Shown one piece after another: positions 25,533 to 36,027 of a stretch of DNA of 42,078 nt (positions are counted from its first letter, which is position 1; each line of letters opens with the position of its first letter). The stretch is from Gracilaria caudata. Its lineage: Eukaryota; Rhodophyta; Florideophyceae; Gracilariales; Gracilariaceae. The DNA lies in assembly GCA_030374735.1 (NCBI GenBank), contig JASCIV010000130.1, positions 1 to 42,078 on the forward strand, written 5' to 3'. The position numbers were made by a program, and so were the translations under genes. The notes beneath the pieces were generated by a model. The model was not told the DNA's origin. It saw only the letters and a program-made list of their open reading frames with translations, and did no database searches.

Positions 25533-27632
25533 TTACCATGATCTTGACAAAGAAGTCTTTCGCAGAAGGCTTTCACTATACAGATACGAAAACAGAAGGA
25601 TGACTATCACGAAAAGCACTGTTAAGAAATTAAAGTCAGAATCAAGGAAATCGAACTTTCCAATAGGATGCACCTGGGTTAAGAGCAGATCTAACCCTGT
25701 CGAGACAACGTGGCTCGAACTCTCTCTTGACATGTCAGGAGCGCAAAAGACTGATTGAATTCCAACGGGCTGGATTCCGTTCACCTCTACATAAATGTTG
25801 TCGTGTGATGTAGACTGAAGCGAGAGCGAGGGAGTATAACCCCGCAAGTATTCAGAGGCATATGCTGGGTTCATGTTTTTCGGTCGTCTCGCATCAACGG
25901 TCGACTTTGATACAAGAGCACTCTGTCCAGAGTCTAGTACAAACAAAACTGATTGTTCTGTGACACCAAGTTTCGTTCTTGTCACTGCCATTCCTACGGG
26001 TACGTGTGTTAATACCATACTTGATCTTACGACGTAAGGTTGATCTTTGGAACCTGACATCGGCAGTTCACCGTCTGCAGCACAGCCTGGGTTAGAATGA
26101 TCCGCTTCAGATCCTCGTGGCTTCTGTTGAACGAGAGTCAAATCTGAAAAAGAAGTCCAATACCTGGACAACGATTCTCGTAGACGTTTTCGCACCCATG
26201 ATGTGTGAAGACCCTGCTGTTGATACATATCAACTATGTGCACTTCATTAATTAACAAATCTGTGTTCCAAGTTGTATATAAGAACCAGTTTTCTCCTTT
26301 GGTTCCTGAAGATGTAGGCATCGACCTTGGATGTTCAATTACTTCGTAGATTTCTCCCGAGCGCCCATCGATTAGCGTAGCGTAGACGTTCTCCTTCGCT
26401 TCATCAAAAGAAAGAACGATCAAAACATGCTGATGTGAATATTTGAAGAGCACTCGTCGGTCACCAGTTATCCGAATAGAAGGCAGGCCTAACGTATTTT
26501 CAAACGGATGCCTTTCGCCAGAGATGACCTTGAAGATCTTTGAACTATGAGCGACATTAATCTTCCACACTGCTGACCCTGCAACGAACGCTGTAAGTTC
26601 AGAACCCCTCGACTCATACTGGATTCGGATCATGTGGCTATTACCCAGGTCAATACTCTCTGTGGAGGCAAACTCATTCCGGCCATTAGCATCTGAAAGG
26701 TGAACGCATACATTTGTTTCGCATACTTGGTGTATCGCTGCTGTTTCCACTACAAAGTCGTCGTACATCTTATGGAAGATTTCCTTGCCTGAAACTGGAT
26801 TAATAGCCATCACTTTTGACTGTTTTCCTTCAAGGCAGACGATGACAACGACTTCTGCATGATCTTGGACCAGTCGGCATTTTCCACTGACAGGCTTCTT
26901 CCAAAGCAATTCAATGTCTGCAGTACCATCCAGTCCTGACACGAAACCCAGTTCCGATAACAATACCAGCACGGGAAAGTTTTCAAAAGGATACACAGCA
27001 ACATCAAGGGGGTGTGCAAGACCTTCTTCAAGATACCAAAGAACTTTACCGTTCTTAAGTGCTTGAAATCGGCCGTCATCTTCTGAGCTCAGCGATGCGT
27101 TGTTAACCTGCCATGTTCTTCTACCAACGCTGTGGCTTTCAAGCTTTTCCACAGACGTGGATGATACCTCGCTTTCTTCTTCCAGGGAAAGAAATTCACC
27201 GTTCAAGAGATCAATGTGCATGATTTCTCCAGAATCGCAAGACCGATATAACACCCTGTTTCTGTTTAGGCTTAGCAATTCGCACGAACTCATCTCCCAC
27301 AGTACTGACCCGTTTCTGTGGCAAGTACGTATTCTGTTATCAGAAAACTGAACCACCATAACTTCACCGTTGGACACAACGGCCGACGGGCCGATAGCAT
27401 TTTCGGATATTGGATGCGGAAGTCGCCAAAGGATTGAGCCGTTCTCAATACTCAATGACGCTATCGTTGATCTTGCTGTGAGCACGATCACGTCAGATTG
27501 GGGTTGGGAAACATTTGGGGGTAGGACCCATATAACGCGACCCAGACCTTTTCGGAACTGTTGCGAGGACAAGACCGCGATCTGAAGATTGGACAAGAAA
27601 AGGAACAAAAGAACATAAACGATTGCTTTCAT
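25533..27632 (-). CDS. EMC1: ER membrane protein complex subunit 1 (EMC1)
   Basis: EMC1 is the large lumenal and membrane subunit of the ER insertase that places tail-anchored and multipass proteins. The decisive part is the C-terminus: STGLDLLLTQVHPIGKFDFL, then a TM helix (about 669-690) and a short basic tail ending LSRSW, matching the EMC1 ending (GLDxxxTRVxPSKxFDxL and SRAW in animals). The N-terminus has a signal peptide (MKAIVYVLLFLFLSN) and quinoprotein-like beta-propeller repeats such as NGSILWRLPHP, NGSVLWEMS, GKVLWYLEEG and GRSGEIYEVIEHP. At 699 residues it is shorter than the animal protein (about 990) and closer to the yeast one. The ATG at 27632 begins the signal peptide; the frame extends upstream only to a non-ATG codon. 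Confidence 0.9.
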   Translation of the reverse strand: MKAIVYVLLFLFLSNLQIAVLSSQQFRKGLGRVIWVLPPNVSQPQSDVIVLTARSTIASLSIENGSILWRLPHPISENAIGPSAVVSNGEVMVVQFSDNRIRTCHRNGSVLWEMSSCELLSLNRNRVLYRSCDSGEIMHIDLLNGEFLSLEEESEVSSTSVEKLESHSVGRRTWQVNNASLSSEDDGRFQALKNGKVLWYLEEGLAHPLDVAVYPFENFPVLVLLSELGFVSGLDGTADIELLWKKPVSGKCRLVQDHAEVVVIVCLEGKQSKVMAINPVSGKEIFHKMYDDFVVETAAIHQVCETNVCVHLSDANGRNEFASTESIDLGNSHMIRIQYESRGSELTAFVAGSAVWKINVAHSSKIFKVISGERHPFENTLGLPSIRITGDRRVLFKYSHQHVLIVLSFDEAKENVYATLIDGRSGEIYEVIEHPRSMPTSSGTKGENWFLYTTWNTDLLINEVHIVDMYQQQGLHTSWVRKRLRESLSRYWTSFSDLTLVQQKPRGSEADHSNPGCAADGELPMSGSKDQPYVVRSSMVLTHVPVGMAVTRTKLGVTEQSVLFVLDSGQSALVSKSTVDARRPKNMNPAYASEYLRGYTPSLSLQSTSHDNIYVEVNGIQPVGIQSVFCAPDMSRESSSHVVSTGLDLLLTQVHPIGKFDFLDSDFNFLTVLFVIVILLFSYLYSESLLRKTSLSRSW

Positions 27633-28521
27633 TCCTGACAGAAATGTAGGACACCTGAAGCAGCTCCGTTGTGCTAATTGGAGGGAATATCTTTTGAAAC
27701 AATAATAATGGTGGTACCGCAAGCCATCACTATAACGTGGAACGCATCAAGTAGAAAACTGCAAGAGAAAACAGATCTTGAACGGCATACGAAGGCTTAC
27801 CGCCGTGGCGTTACAAACGGATATTAAAGGTACTGAATGAATCGCGATGGTTCTTTAACCCGCACCGCAGTGACCAGTGCTGTGAATCGAATCTACACAA
27901 AGAGTGCTCCCCTTCTGCAAGTGGATTGTTTTCCTTTACTGGCTAACCATCTTGTCCGTTTGATCTCTAGAAGAGTGGCAATGTGCCGTAGTTTAGCTTA
28001 CGGTGGGCTCAGAATCCGGGCCCAAGCACCAGTTGCACTGGGATTCGCGTGGCACCAGTGTTCAAGCATGCAGAAGCTGGTACCTCTGTACCCCTGGCAC
28101 CTGTGCAACAAGATGATTTACACAAGGAGCATGTGTTATGACAGTGCGAGATGGGCATTGCCGCTGAATTCTTCGACGAAGCCGCTCCGCGCTTTTTCAC
28201 CCCATACATAGCCATGTCTGAAATGCTTACTCAGACCTAGTTGTCCCACAGCTTTCTGAGTTACCCAAAGAGTGTGAAGACCGCGGACAGAGTTGTGTAC
28301 AGCTTCACTTCTTCGGTTGAAGGTTGCATAGTCGCGCCCCCTCGTTTGCACAACACGGCCTCAGTCCCGTAGGGGACGGTTTGTTCCCACGCAAGCCCCG
28401 AGTCCTACACCGGTTTATGCACATGTCTCCGAAGCTGTCGCTGGTGTCAAGCAAAGCGCTCTTCAAGACTTCTTAAGCGTTTGATCACGATATGCTCTCA
28501 ATCGGGTAGCCAGCGTCCAAC
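27633..28521. other. Divergent intergenic region, EMC1 / lipid-transfer gene
   Basis: About 890 bases, containing one doubtful small frame (27837-28211, listed separately). A perfect TATA box or strong palindrome is not evident. Confidence 0.4.
27837..28211 (+). CDS. Small basic protein, possibly mitochondrial; doubtful
   Basis: A 124-residue frame from an ATG. The first 55 residues are basic and hydroxylated with almost no acid (MNRDGSLTRTAVTSAVNRIY and onward), as in a mitochondrial presequence. The segment APVALG-x6-C-x-SMQKLVPLYPW loosely recalls the short plant NFD6-like mitochondrial proteins, whose core is a Pro-Val-x-Leu stretch followed by a SLxPLH motif. The resemblance is weak and from memory. 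It may have a downstream exon, or the frame may be chance. Without conservation data it should be treated as provisional. Confidence 0.3.
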   Translation: MNRDGSLTRTAVTSAVNRIYTKSAPLLQVDCFPLLANHLVRLISRRVAMCRSLAYGGLRIRAQAPVALGFAWHQCSSMQKLVPLYPWHLCNKMIYTRSMCYDSARWALPLNSSTKPLRAFSPHT

Positions 28522-31500
28522 ATGCTTTTTGCATTCGCGGCGACGTCCGCTGACCAACGAATTCATCGAATAGCACTTCGTCTTGCTCAGTGGCTTGGCG
28601 GCCTTTCTATATCCACCGTTATCTTTCTCTTTCTGTTGTTCATCATTACCATTGTCCTGCGTCGTAAGGGTTATGGCGTTCTTCTCAGGTTTTTTACCAT
28701 CATAGTTTATGCACGTCCAGGTGCTCGTCGATTTCCACACGGATGCGAGGTGCGCATCACCACTCGCTTTATTGGATTCCTTATTAGCGGTTGCAGAGGA
28801 CCATGGCTGGATATATCTGCAGAGCGCTTTTACATGCGAATGCGCCCATCGCTCCGACCCACGCCTCGACTCAATCGCCGATGGGTGTCCCTTGTCAGGT
28901 TTTTCTCTCTTGGCGTAGCCGCAATGGATAGAGGGTATTGGTCCACGCTTCTTCGAAATGTTCTTACTCGCGTTTTTGCGTTTGTTGTTCGTGGTTTGAG
29001 AATACGGGTCGACAAAGTTCGTGTCTGGAAAGACGGGGGATCCTGGGAGTGCAAGGCAGAACAGTTCGTGTTGGAAGGGGGAGCATTCGGAGTTTTCGGC
29101 AGCCAGTACACTCTCTCTGTCAACGAATTATACGTTAACGTGTGCAAGCGTCCAATTGCCGACGCGTCCCCATATCCCGCAATATATGCTGCTCTTGTGC
29201 TTCGTAAGGGAACTGAGGTCAACGCATATCTGGATCCTCGGTTCTTCACTCTGCTGCGCCCGAGGCGGCTTGCAATACTAGATGATTTACGACTGTCGAT
29301 TAGGGCTCGGGATGTATCATGGAACGCGCCTGGAATTTTCGAAACGAGCATTACCCATATTGACGGTGAGCTATGTCCGGGTTATTCTCGAACCTTGCGC
29401 TCAAAGCTACCGCCATCAGCACCTGCAACAAAGAAACCACGGAAGCCTGGCATTCTACGATATTGGGAAGGGAACGGCGCGATTCACGGGCTTTCGCTTC
29501 GCATAATCACTCCGCTTGCAAGTCGAAGCGATCATGACGATCTAGCGTTTGCGTCAGTCCCTTTATCCTCTATGTCCGTAGGTGGATATGGAACAAAGAC
29601 GCACAAGATAACAGCGGGACCAGAGAACGGATTTTTCACGCGCGTCAAGAGTATTCGGCTAGAGGCGTTAGGAAAGGCTGCTGATGAACGACATGAGCCT
29701 ATGACCCGTGCATCGATCTCTATCCAGGGATGCAGTGCAGGTTCCATTGCTGTTGATGCACTATCAAGCACTCTGTACGAAACCCAACCTATTGGTTCTG
29801 ATGTAGAGAACAGCGAAACCGATGAACGTCGTGTTGAATCCGTTGAAAACATCGAAAAGATCGTTGCCGCAAGGCCTGAATTTCTGCTTTGGGTTGAAGA
29901 TGTCACAACAGCCATTGATATCAACTGCTCAAAAAGACATGGTATGCGTCTCGACTTTGCTGGTCACGGGGGAGTTGTGGCACTAGAGCCTGTTGGTCTT
30001 GTACAGCTTGTGAATGACATGCGTGACTTCGGTCTAAAGTATATTGGGAGGCCCTTGCGAAGGCAGAGTTCTTTATCAAGCATGAGTGCTGATGAATCAC
30101 CATCAGCCCTTCCTAGCAGATCGAGCACTAGCAGTCTCTATGGAGCTGATGGAGAGCCACGATCATTGCGAATGATGTCAGACATGCGCCACTGGACTGT
30201 TACTATTCTCGGTCACGAGCCCATAGGCGACGGAGACACTCTGGCTTTGGTTCTTTCATGTGAAACAATGCTTCTGCCTCAGATCGACTTGTTTGGTTCT
30301 TCTTTTATGCGCTTTAAAGGCTCTACAACCAAAATTCGCTTAATGCATTGGAGTCAATGGGATCACACTACAAATTTTTCTTGCGAAGAGGCAAAGTTTG
30401 ATATTAGTCGTGGGATTCAGGTAGGGAAGAAAGTAAGTCTGAAATCTGCCTCCATCGATTGGGACATGGATGCCCAGGCAGGCCTCGCGTGTTTGCCAGG
30501 GCTGTTTCGAGAATTAAAGAAGCTTAAATTCAGTCGACACACGTATGGTTTGGACGAATCCGATTATGACGAGAATCTTACTGCAAGTGGCGCCGCCAAA
30601 AAGCAACCTGTGGTATCTGAAGAACAGCTCAGGGAAAGCAGATCTCGAAGGAGAGTGAAGCTCCTAGAAGAACTGCACACGTGGGAACTTTCAGGATCTG
30701 ACATTGAAATGGTTGCGATGTTTCCGGATGGGCCGAAAATGGGCATGAGTATAGGGAAATTACCGTCCTGTACTTTGGACTCAGAAATATTTTGCGGCCA
30801 GGAAGTCGTTGTGACGATGCAGGATAAAAAGTTCGCACATGGTTCCGAATTGCGACTTTCTTCACCGCTTCACACCATGCATAGAGATTTGGAAAAGCGG
30901 CGAATCGATATAGATATCAAAAGGTTAAGCCTAATTCTGTACCATGATGTTCAATTCGGGTTTCTTCTACAGGATTGGATTCTCCGTTTGCGTGCTGCTA
31001 TCAGAGTCACTCAAGAAGAAAGGTTACTCCGTGCCGGGCTTACGTCCGAGAACTTGAGACGTCGTCCACTACCAGACATTAACTTCAAAGCTTCTGAAGT
31101 ACAAATTTTATTTGAGGATCATCCAATTGGAGGCTTCTTGACGAAAATGTTACCGCTAATGCAGGACGAAAGTCGTGAAAGACTTGTTCGTGAAGAAATT
31201 ATGGCAAATCGAATCCAGCAGCTGCACAAGATAGCAAGAGCTGAAATTGCTGGGACTTCGCAGAGGTGCAGTGAAGCTCTCGAAAAACAAGACTCCCAGA
31301 TTTGGATACAAAGAGTTCGGAGACTGCAAGAAGCTGTTCCCCCATTCATTGTGGCCAACGGCCATCTTCCACCTCTACAGAATACTCCGATGGCTACGTT
31401 TCAAGCAGCATATCTGTCGTTTTCAGTGTATATGGATGATGTAGTTCGGCGGCATGGAAGCAAAGAGAGCATCCGTAGACTAAAAATGTTGGATGACTAT

Positions 31501-34500
31501 GAACTTGGCACTAAGAAGTATAATAAGACGCGACATTATCATTCAGATGCTTGGAATTCTATCGGGTTCAGAAATGTTGGTCTCCAAGCTCAACGGGTCA
31601 AGCTGAAGTTGAGGGATTTCACGTACACATTTGCAGAAATAGATCGAATGCACCTGAGCAATTCTATTCTTGGAATGGCGGTGCAGGCAACTCTACCTCC
31701 GTACATTGCTGAGACCACTGTTGCTATTGGACGAAGAAGACAAGTGAAGATCGTTAAAGGCCTTGGACCTTCAAAGACGTATGCTGATCTCCATCTTGTC
31801 ATTGATTGTCTTCAGTGTTGTTACAATCCTTCCTTTATGGGTTCCATTGTTGATTTTGGTCGAGGTGTTGCAAGATTCTTTTCGGGGGGCAAGAATCCTT
31901 CGCCAAGGATGCCGTGGTTCGATACTCTACGTTTTAATATGCATGGGAGATTGCGCATTACCGCAAAGAAGCTTAAAGGGTATCTTACAAGCTCGATTTC
32001 ACCGTATTCTATTACCAAACATTTTGCAGAAGTCGAAGCGGATAACTTTGAGATGCTTACGTCCAGATTAGAAGCTACAGAACGAGATCCGTACCCAATT
32101 TGTTGGACTTTACACAACTGGCATATAATGCCTTCAACTTTTGATTCGCAGAGGAAGAGCGAAGTTGTGTTCAAATATGTTCGAGTTGGCCTCAACCCAA
32201 TCATATCCGTCAATTCCGGTGATCCACAAGATCACTACATTGTTCCTTTTCCGTCAGCAGCAGAAGTGGCAGACGGTGGCCCGGGAATGGGCAGGGGAAC
32301 AATAACCCAAATGTATTCAGATCATCCCGTTTTTTCTGCTGACAATGGTTTTGGTAACTTCACGACATGGAGAACTGGGCTTCACAGCATACCCAACTAC
32401 GATACTTTCACAGGGTTCAAGTCACGGCGCATAATCTTGGGTATTCATGTTCATGTACGACACCCCCAAACAGAAGGAATAACAATACATACTGGAGGGG
32501 AAAAGACTGGGGTTTTTATTGATTCATCGTGGGCACCATGGGGCGCCTCTGTGGTCCATTCCGACGCCATCACGACATTGACGAAAGTAATCAAGACAAT
32601 TGTTAGAAGGCCCATTTCGTGCAGGTTAGCGCCTCGGATGGCACCGCCTTCGAGAAGACCACAAAGTGAAACAGGCCTGTCAAACACTCTGTGTGGACTT
32701 GACGTCACAGTGGACGCAAAGGATCTGAACATAATGTTGTACAACAATCTTGAACCTGGACATGGCCTTTTTGTATCCGTCAATAGCCTGAGCGGGGAAT
32801 TGCGGAAGAGAACTTCTCTTACGAAGTTGGAGAATGGAGAAATTGCGAGAGAGTCGAGACTAACGAGGCGAAGGTTTGACATTTCGAACATATATTGTAG
32901 CATTCGAGTTCCTGGTCTCGACTTGGCTACAGACGCTGGAAATATGGGCAAACTTCTCACGGTCGATAACGTGAAGTTGTCTGACGATCTCAAAGATGAG
33001 CTTCGACATATAGGGACTGCGTCAAACTCCGAAATTAGTGGTCAGCCGTCTTCCGGTTTTGGAAGTGATGATCTCGAGGAGTCACCGTTCTACACATTCT
33101 CAAACACTCATCCTTTACAACGTGGGAAAAAGCTTGATAAGGTTCAGTATGACAAACGCCTCTTGGTCGAGCGAGTACGTTTGGTGTGGTCACCAGTTCG
33201 AAGATCCTCCTTATTTGCTTGGCCACCAGCATTTGAGGAGAAAGTCTTTTGCATGAAAGGACCCAAAGTTAATCTTGGCGAGCCACTACACCCAAATGAG
33301 AAGAAGACGAACTTGAACGTGGGAGGGCGAGCGAAGACAGATCCGCTCAGTGAGTTTGCGACTGCAAAAACCGCTGAGTTGCTGGGGGACTCAGGAGAAG
33401 AAATTCCTGTTTTGAATCTAAGTGCTTCTTCGGAGAAACTTAGGAAGGAAGATGGGAAGAGTGCGAAACAACATAATGAGATAACCTCAACATCTCAAAT
33501 CGTAGCCCAAGCTGGATCGGGTCGAGACGAACAAAGAAGTCCTGCATCACCAACTCAAAGAAGTTCTGAGTCGATATCTGTGCCAAGATACGATCCCCTC
33601 TCTCCTCCAGTGACGGCACTGTCGAGGTCAAAAGCTGCTGCACCGAGAAATCTAGTTGGAAGTATGGTCGATATTCTTTCGTCAAAGAGAAAACCGCATA
33701 AGGCAGATGAACCGAAGCCAAGCCCCGTGGAACCGACCTCAGATAGCAAGCCCCAAGGGCGGGCATTTGAGGTGCTCCAAACGAAACCAAAGTTTCAGCT
33801 CTTCATTTGTGATTGTCAAGTTGGCTTTGGTTCTCCCGAGACAAGTGGAATAGTCTTCTTAACTTCAAAAGCTGTAAGGCTAGGTCTGGTCGAGAAGGAG
33901 ATGCAGAAGAATATGCAGCTTGGGGAGAGAAATGAAACTTGGAGAGATCGAGAGTATCGGGTTCATCTGGATGAAGCTAATTTGTTTACAAGAAGCAGGG
34001 CATGCGGCGACTTCGATTTCAGTCGAGAGTCTTGGGTATCTGCAGACAGTGCGAACTTTGGCAACATAGCCCTAGTCACAACCAGCCCTATATGCATGGA
34101 TCTGATGTATATTTCTTCGTCGAGCACAGGGAGAAATTCTGGCGATGAGCAAGATGACCACATTCTTCGTCCTTCTTTGTTGTTCATCAATATACCTGAC
34201 ATCAGCGTTTCCACAAATGCAGAGGAGTTTCATGCAGCGACTGACGTCGTACGAAAAGTGTTAATGCAGAGCATGAGATCTTCAGAGATCGTAAATGAGG
34301 AACTTGCATATCTTCGCTATAAGCTTCAGCTAGCCGATGGAAAGGTTTCCTCAGAGGATCTCAATGATTTCATGCGGCGATTGAACAATATAACGAAGCA
34401 GTGTATGTACGCCGCGGACACATTTCAACACGATCTCGTCGATACCTTAATGCTACCTGATGAATCTCGGTTTTCAGATAATTTGCATAGATACAAAGCG

Positions 34501-36027
34501 AAAGCAAAGGCGGTGGCAACGTTCATGCGTCAAGATCAACGAGCCAGCTCCACCGATGTCTTGTATCCTACGATGTACGTGTCATATTCTTTCGATAAAT
34601 GTTCATGGGAACTGAGAGAACGCCATAAGGAACTGAACAAAGAGAGCGAGGACCCATTCGTGGAGATTACCCTCGACGACCTTTTGTTTCGCCACACGTT
34701 TTACGTTGGGCGAGGAAGTTCCACGGAGATGACCTTCGGTAATATCAATGCGAAGAACAAGATGAGAAGTAGCTATTTCCAAGGCATTCTTGAACCAGCG
34801 GCCACTGGTACGAAGCTGGGCTCAAGATACTCGAAAGAAAGGCAAAGCCGGATAAAGGCCTCAGATGGTGCACCAGTTGCATTTCGATGGTATTCCACGC
34901 AGGAGGATCGGGTTGGAGGTATACCCATCTATGAACTCCTTACTATCCAGGTGGCTCCGATGACTGCTTCGATCACCAGGAAGCTTTACAGCAGTGTGAC
35001 CAACTTCCTGTTCTCTAATCGCTCGAAAGGCGAGAGTTCGGGAGCTGGTTCAAGGAACTCTGCTGATGATTCAGGAAGTGCCTCGAGTTCAAGAAGTGGT
35101 ATGAGACCAAACAATGGTGCATCAGGGCATACTCAGCTGTCCATGGATGGAAACAGCGGACGAAGGGTTGTCAATCCGCAGAGAAGTGGTTTATTCAATG
35201 TGAATGCGAACATGGACGACGTGAGTCAGATGGCGAAGAGGGGGGAATCAAGCATCTTGTTTAAGTATGTTTTCATAGACGCTTTTGAGCTCACAGCTTC
35301 GTACAAGAACAAGGAAACTACCGCACGAGGGGTTCTTGACTTCTTTGACCTGTTCGTCACAACTCCCAGTTTTAGTTACTCTAGCCAAATATGGACCTGG
35401 AAGGATTTCTCGGTACAGCTTCGAAAGGATTTGGTTATGACTTTTGCTAAGAGAGGTGTTTCTAATCTGGCAAAGATTAAGCTATTGCCCGGATATAGTA
35501 GAGCTCGTAGGAGATTAGTGCAGGGGGCAGATAGCGTAATGGGAAGCATTGCAAGTCGCTTACCGAATTCAGGCTCGGCACAAGAAGAACAACATATGGA
35601 CCAACCACGAGAAGAGGAAGTTCAGCGGGAAGATCCCAATATAGACGAGTTATCGTCCGACATGGAGGAAGATGAACGGGAAGAGGCCATTGATGCAGCA
35701 GTAGCTGATATATCGGGAGAAGAAGGGATTCGACGCGAGGAAATTTTGAAATCGTTGTACGGCGGGAGGCCGACTGGGGAGAGTAGAAGGCGTCTCAGTG
35801 GGCATTTTGGTTCGAAGGTTAGCCAGGGCTCCCCAGCTCAAGGAAGTGACAGCAGTGTCGAAAGCGGGATGGCAGGGAGCAGCGCATCAGGAGGATTTAG
35901 AGCAAGGATGCGCGGGGAGCGAGGTGTCGGAAATTCTGCGCGGAGATCCAGCTTTGAAGATGACGGTCCTCGGCGGTTCCTACACAGAATTCGACGCAAG
36001 CCCAATGTCACAGGGGACACGAGATGA
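28522..36027 (+). CDS. Bridge-like lipid transfer protein, Hobbit/SABRE/FMP27 (BLTP2) family
   Basis: This 2501-residue protein would form a long hydrophobic groove that moves lipids at ER-plasma membrane contacts; fly Hobbit, plant SABRE/KIP, yeast Fmp27 and human KIAA0100 (BLTP2) are the relatives. An N-terminal ER anchor at about 30-48 (TVIFLFLLFIITIVL) starts the groove. Repeated beta-rich units follow. Family-like landmarks are HVRHPQTEGITIHTG with SSWAPWG (about 1315-1342), VRLVWSPVRRSSLFAWPP (about 1551-1568), and a C-terminal block ELTASYKNKE to SYSSQIWTWKDFSVQLRKD (about 2255-2310), closely matching the Fmp27/Hobbit end. Ser/Lys-rich linkers occur at about 1620-1750 and 2170-2230, and the tail is acidic then basic. 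Length matches the family (2200-2700). There is a single uninterrupted exon of 7.5 kb. Membrane site and lipid are inferred from relatives. Confidence 0.88.
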   Translation: MLFAFAATSADQRIHRIALRLAQWLGGLSISTVIFLFLLFIITIVLRRKGYGVLLRFFTIIVYARPGARRFPHGCEVRITTRFIGFLISGCRGPWLDISAERFYMRMRPSLRPTPRLNRRWVSLVRFFSLGVAAMDRGYWSTLLRNVLTRVFAFVVRGLRIRVDKVRVWKDGGSWECKAEQFVLEGGAFGVFGSQYTLSVNELYVNVCKRPIADASPYPAIYAALVLRKGTEVNAYLDPRFFTLLRPRRLAILDDLRLSIRARDVSWNAPGIFETSITHIDGELCPGYSRTLRSKLPPSAPATKKPRKPGILRYWEGNGAIHGLSLRIITPLASRSDHDDLAFASVPLSSMSVGGYGTKTHKITAGPENGFFTRVKSIRLEALGKAADERHEPMTRASISIQGCSAGSIAVDALSSTLYETQPIGSDVENSETDERRVESVENIEKIVAARPEFLLWVEDVTTAIDINCSKRHGMRLDFAGHGGVVALEPVGLVQLVNDMRDFGLKYIGRPLRRQSSLSSMSADESPSALPSRSSTSSLYGADGEPRSLRMMSDMRHWTVTILGHEPIGDGDTLALVLSCETMLLPQIDLFGSSFMRFKGSTTKIRLMHWSQWDHTTNFSCEEAKFDISRGIQVGKKVSLKSASIDWDMDAQAGLACLPGLFRELKKLKFSRHTYGLDESDYDENLTASGAAKKQPVVSEEQLRESRSRRRVKLLEELHTWELSGSDIEMVAMFPDGPKMGMSIGKLPSCTLDSEIFCGQEVVVTMQDKKFAHGSELRLSSPLHTMHRDLEKRRIDIDIKRLSLILYHDVQFGFLLQDWILRLRAAIRVTQEERLLRAGLTSENLRRRPLPDINFKASEVQILFEDHPIGGFLTKMLPLMQDESRERLVREEIMANRIQQLHKIARAEIAGTSQRCSEALEKQDSQIWIQRVRRLQEAVPPFIVANGHLPPLQNTPMATFQAAYLSFSVYMDDVVRRHGSKESIRRLKMLDDYELGTKKYNKTRHYHSDAWNSIGFRNVGLQAQRVKLKLRDFTYTFAEIDRMHLSNSILGMAVQATLPPYIAETTVAIGRRRQVKIVKGLGPSKTYADLHLVIDCLQCCYNPSFMGSIVDFGRGVARFFSGGKNPSPRMPWFDTLRFNMHGRLRITAKKLKGYLTSSISPYSITKHFAEVEADNFEMLTSRLEATERDPYPICWTLHNWHIMPSTFDSQRKSEVVFKYVRVGLNPIISVNSGDPQDHYIVPFPSAAEVADGGPGMGRGTITQMYSDHPVFSADNGFGNFTTWRTGLHSIPNYDTFTGFKSRRIILGIHVHVRHPQTEGITIHTGGEKTGVFIDSSWAPWGASVVHSDAITTLTKVIKTIVRRPISCRLAPRMAPPSRRPQSETGLSNTLCGLDVTVDAKDLNIMLYNNLEPGHGLFVSVNSLSGELRKRTSLTKLENGEIARESRLTRRRFDISNIYCSIRVPGLDLATDAGNMGKLLTVDNVKLSDDLKDELRHIGTASNSEISGQPSSGFGSDDLEESPFYTFSNTHPLQRGKKLDKVQYDKRLLVERVRLVWSPVRRSSLFAWPPAFEEKVFCMKGPKVNLGEPLHPNEKKTNLNVGGRAKTDPLSEFATAKTAELLGDSGEEIPVLNLSASSEKLRKEDGKSAKQHNEITSTSQIVAQAGSGRDEQRSPASPTQRSSESISVPRYDPLSPPVTALSRSKAAAPRNLVGSMVDILSSKRKPHKADEPKPSPVEPTSDSKPQGRAFEVLQTKPKFQLFICDCQVGFGSPETSGIVFLTSKAVRLGLVEKEMQKNMQLGERNETWRDREYRVHLDEANLFTRSRACGDFDFSRESWVSADSANFGNIALVTTSPICMDLMYISSSSTGRNSGDEQDDHILRPSLLFINIPDISVSTNAEEFHAATDVVRKVLMQSMRSSEIVNEELAYLRYKLQLADGKVSSEDLNDFMRRLNNITKQCMYAADTFQHDLVDTLMLPDESRFSDNLHRYKAKAKAVATFMRQDQRASSTDVLYPTMYVSYSFDKCSWELRERHKELNKESEDPFVEITLDDLLFRHTFYVGRGSSTEMTFGNINAKNKMRSSYFQGILEPAATGTKLGSRYSKERQSRIKASDGAPVAFRWYSTQEDRVGGIPIYELLTIQVAPMTASITRKLYSSVTNFLFSNRSKGESSGAGSRNSADDSGSASSSRSGMRPNNGASGHTQLSMDGNSGRRVVNPQRSGLFNVNANMDDVSQMAKRGESSILFKYVFIDAFELTASYKNKETTARGVLDFFDLFVTTPSFSYSSQIWTWKDFSVQLRKDLVMTFAKRGVSNLAKIKLLPGYSRARRRLVQGADSVMGSIASRLPNSGSAQEEQHMDQPREEEVQREDPNIDELSSDMEEDEREEAIDAAVADISGEEGIRREEILKSLYGGRPTGESRRRLSGHFGSKVSQGSPAQGSDSSVESGMAGSSASGGFRARMRGERGVGNSARRSSFEDDGPRRFLHRIRRKPNVTGDTR

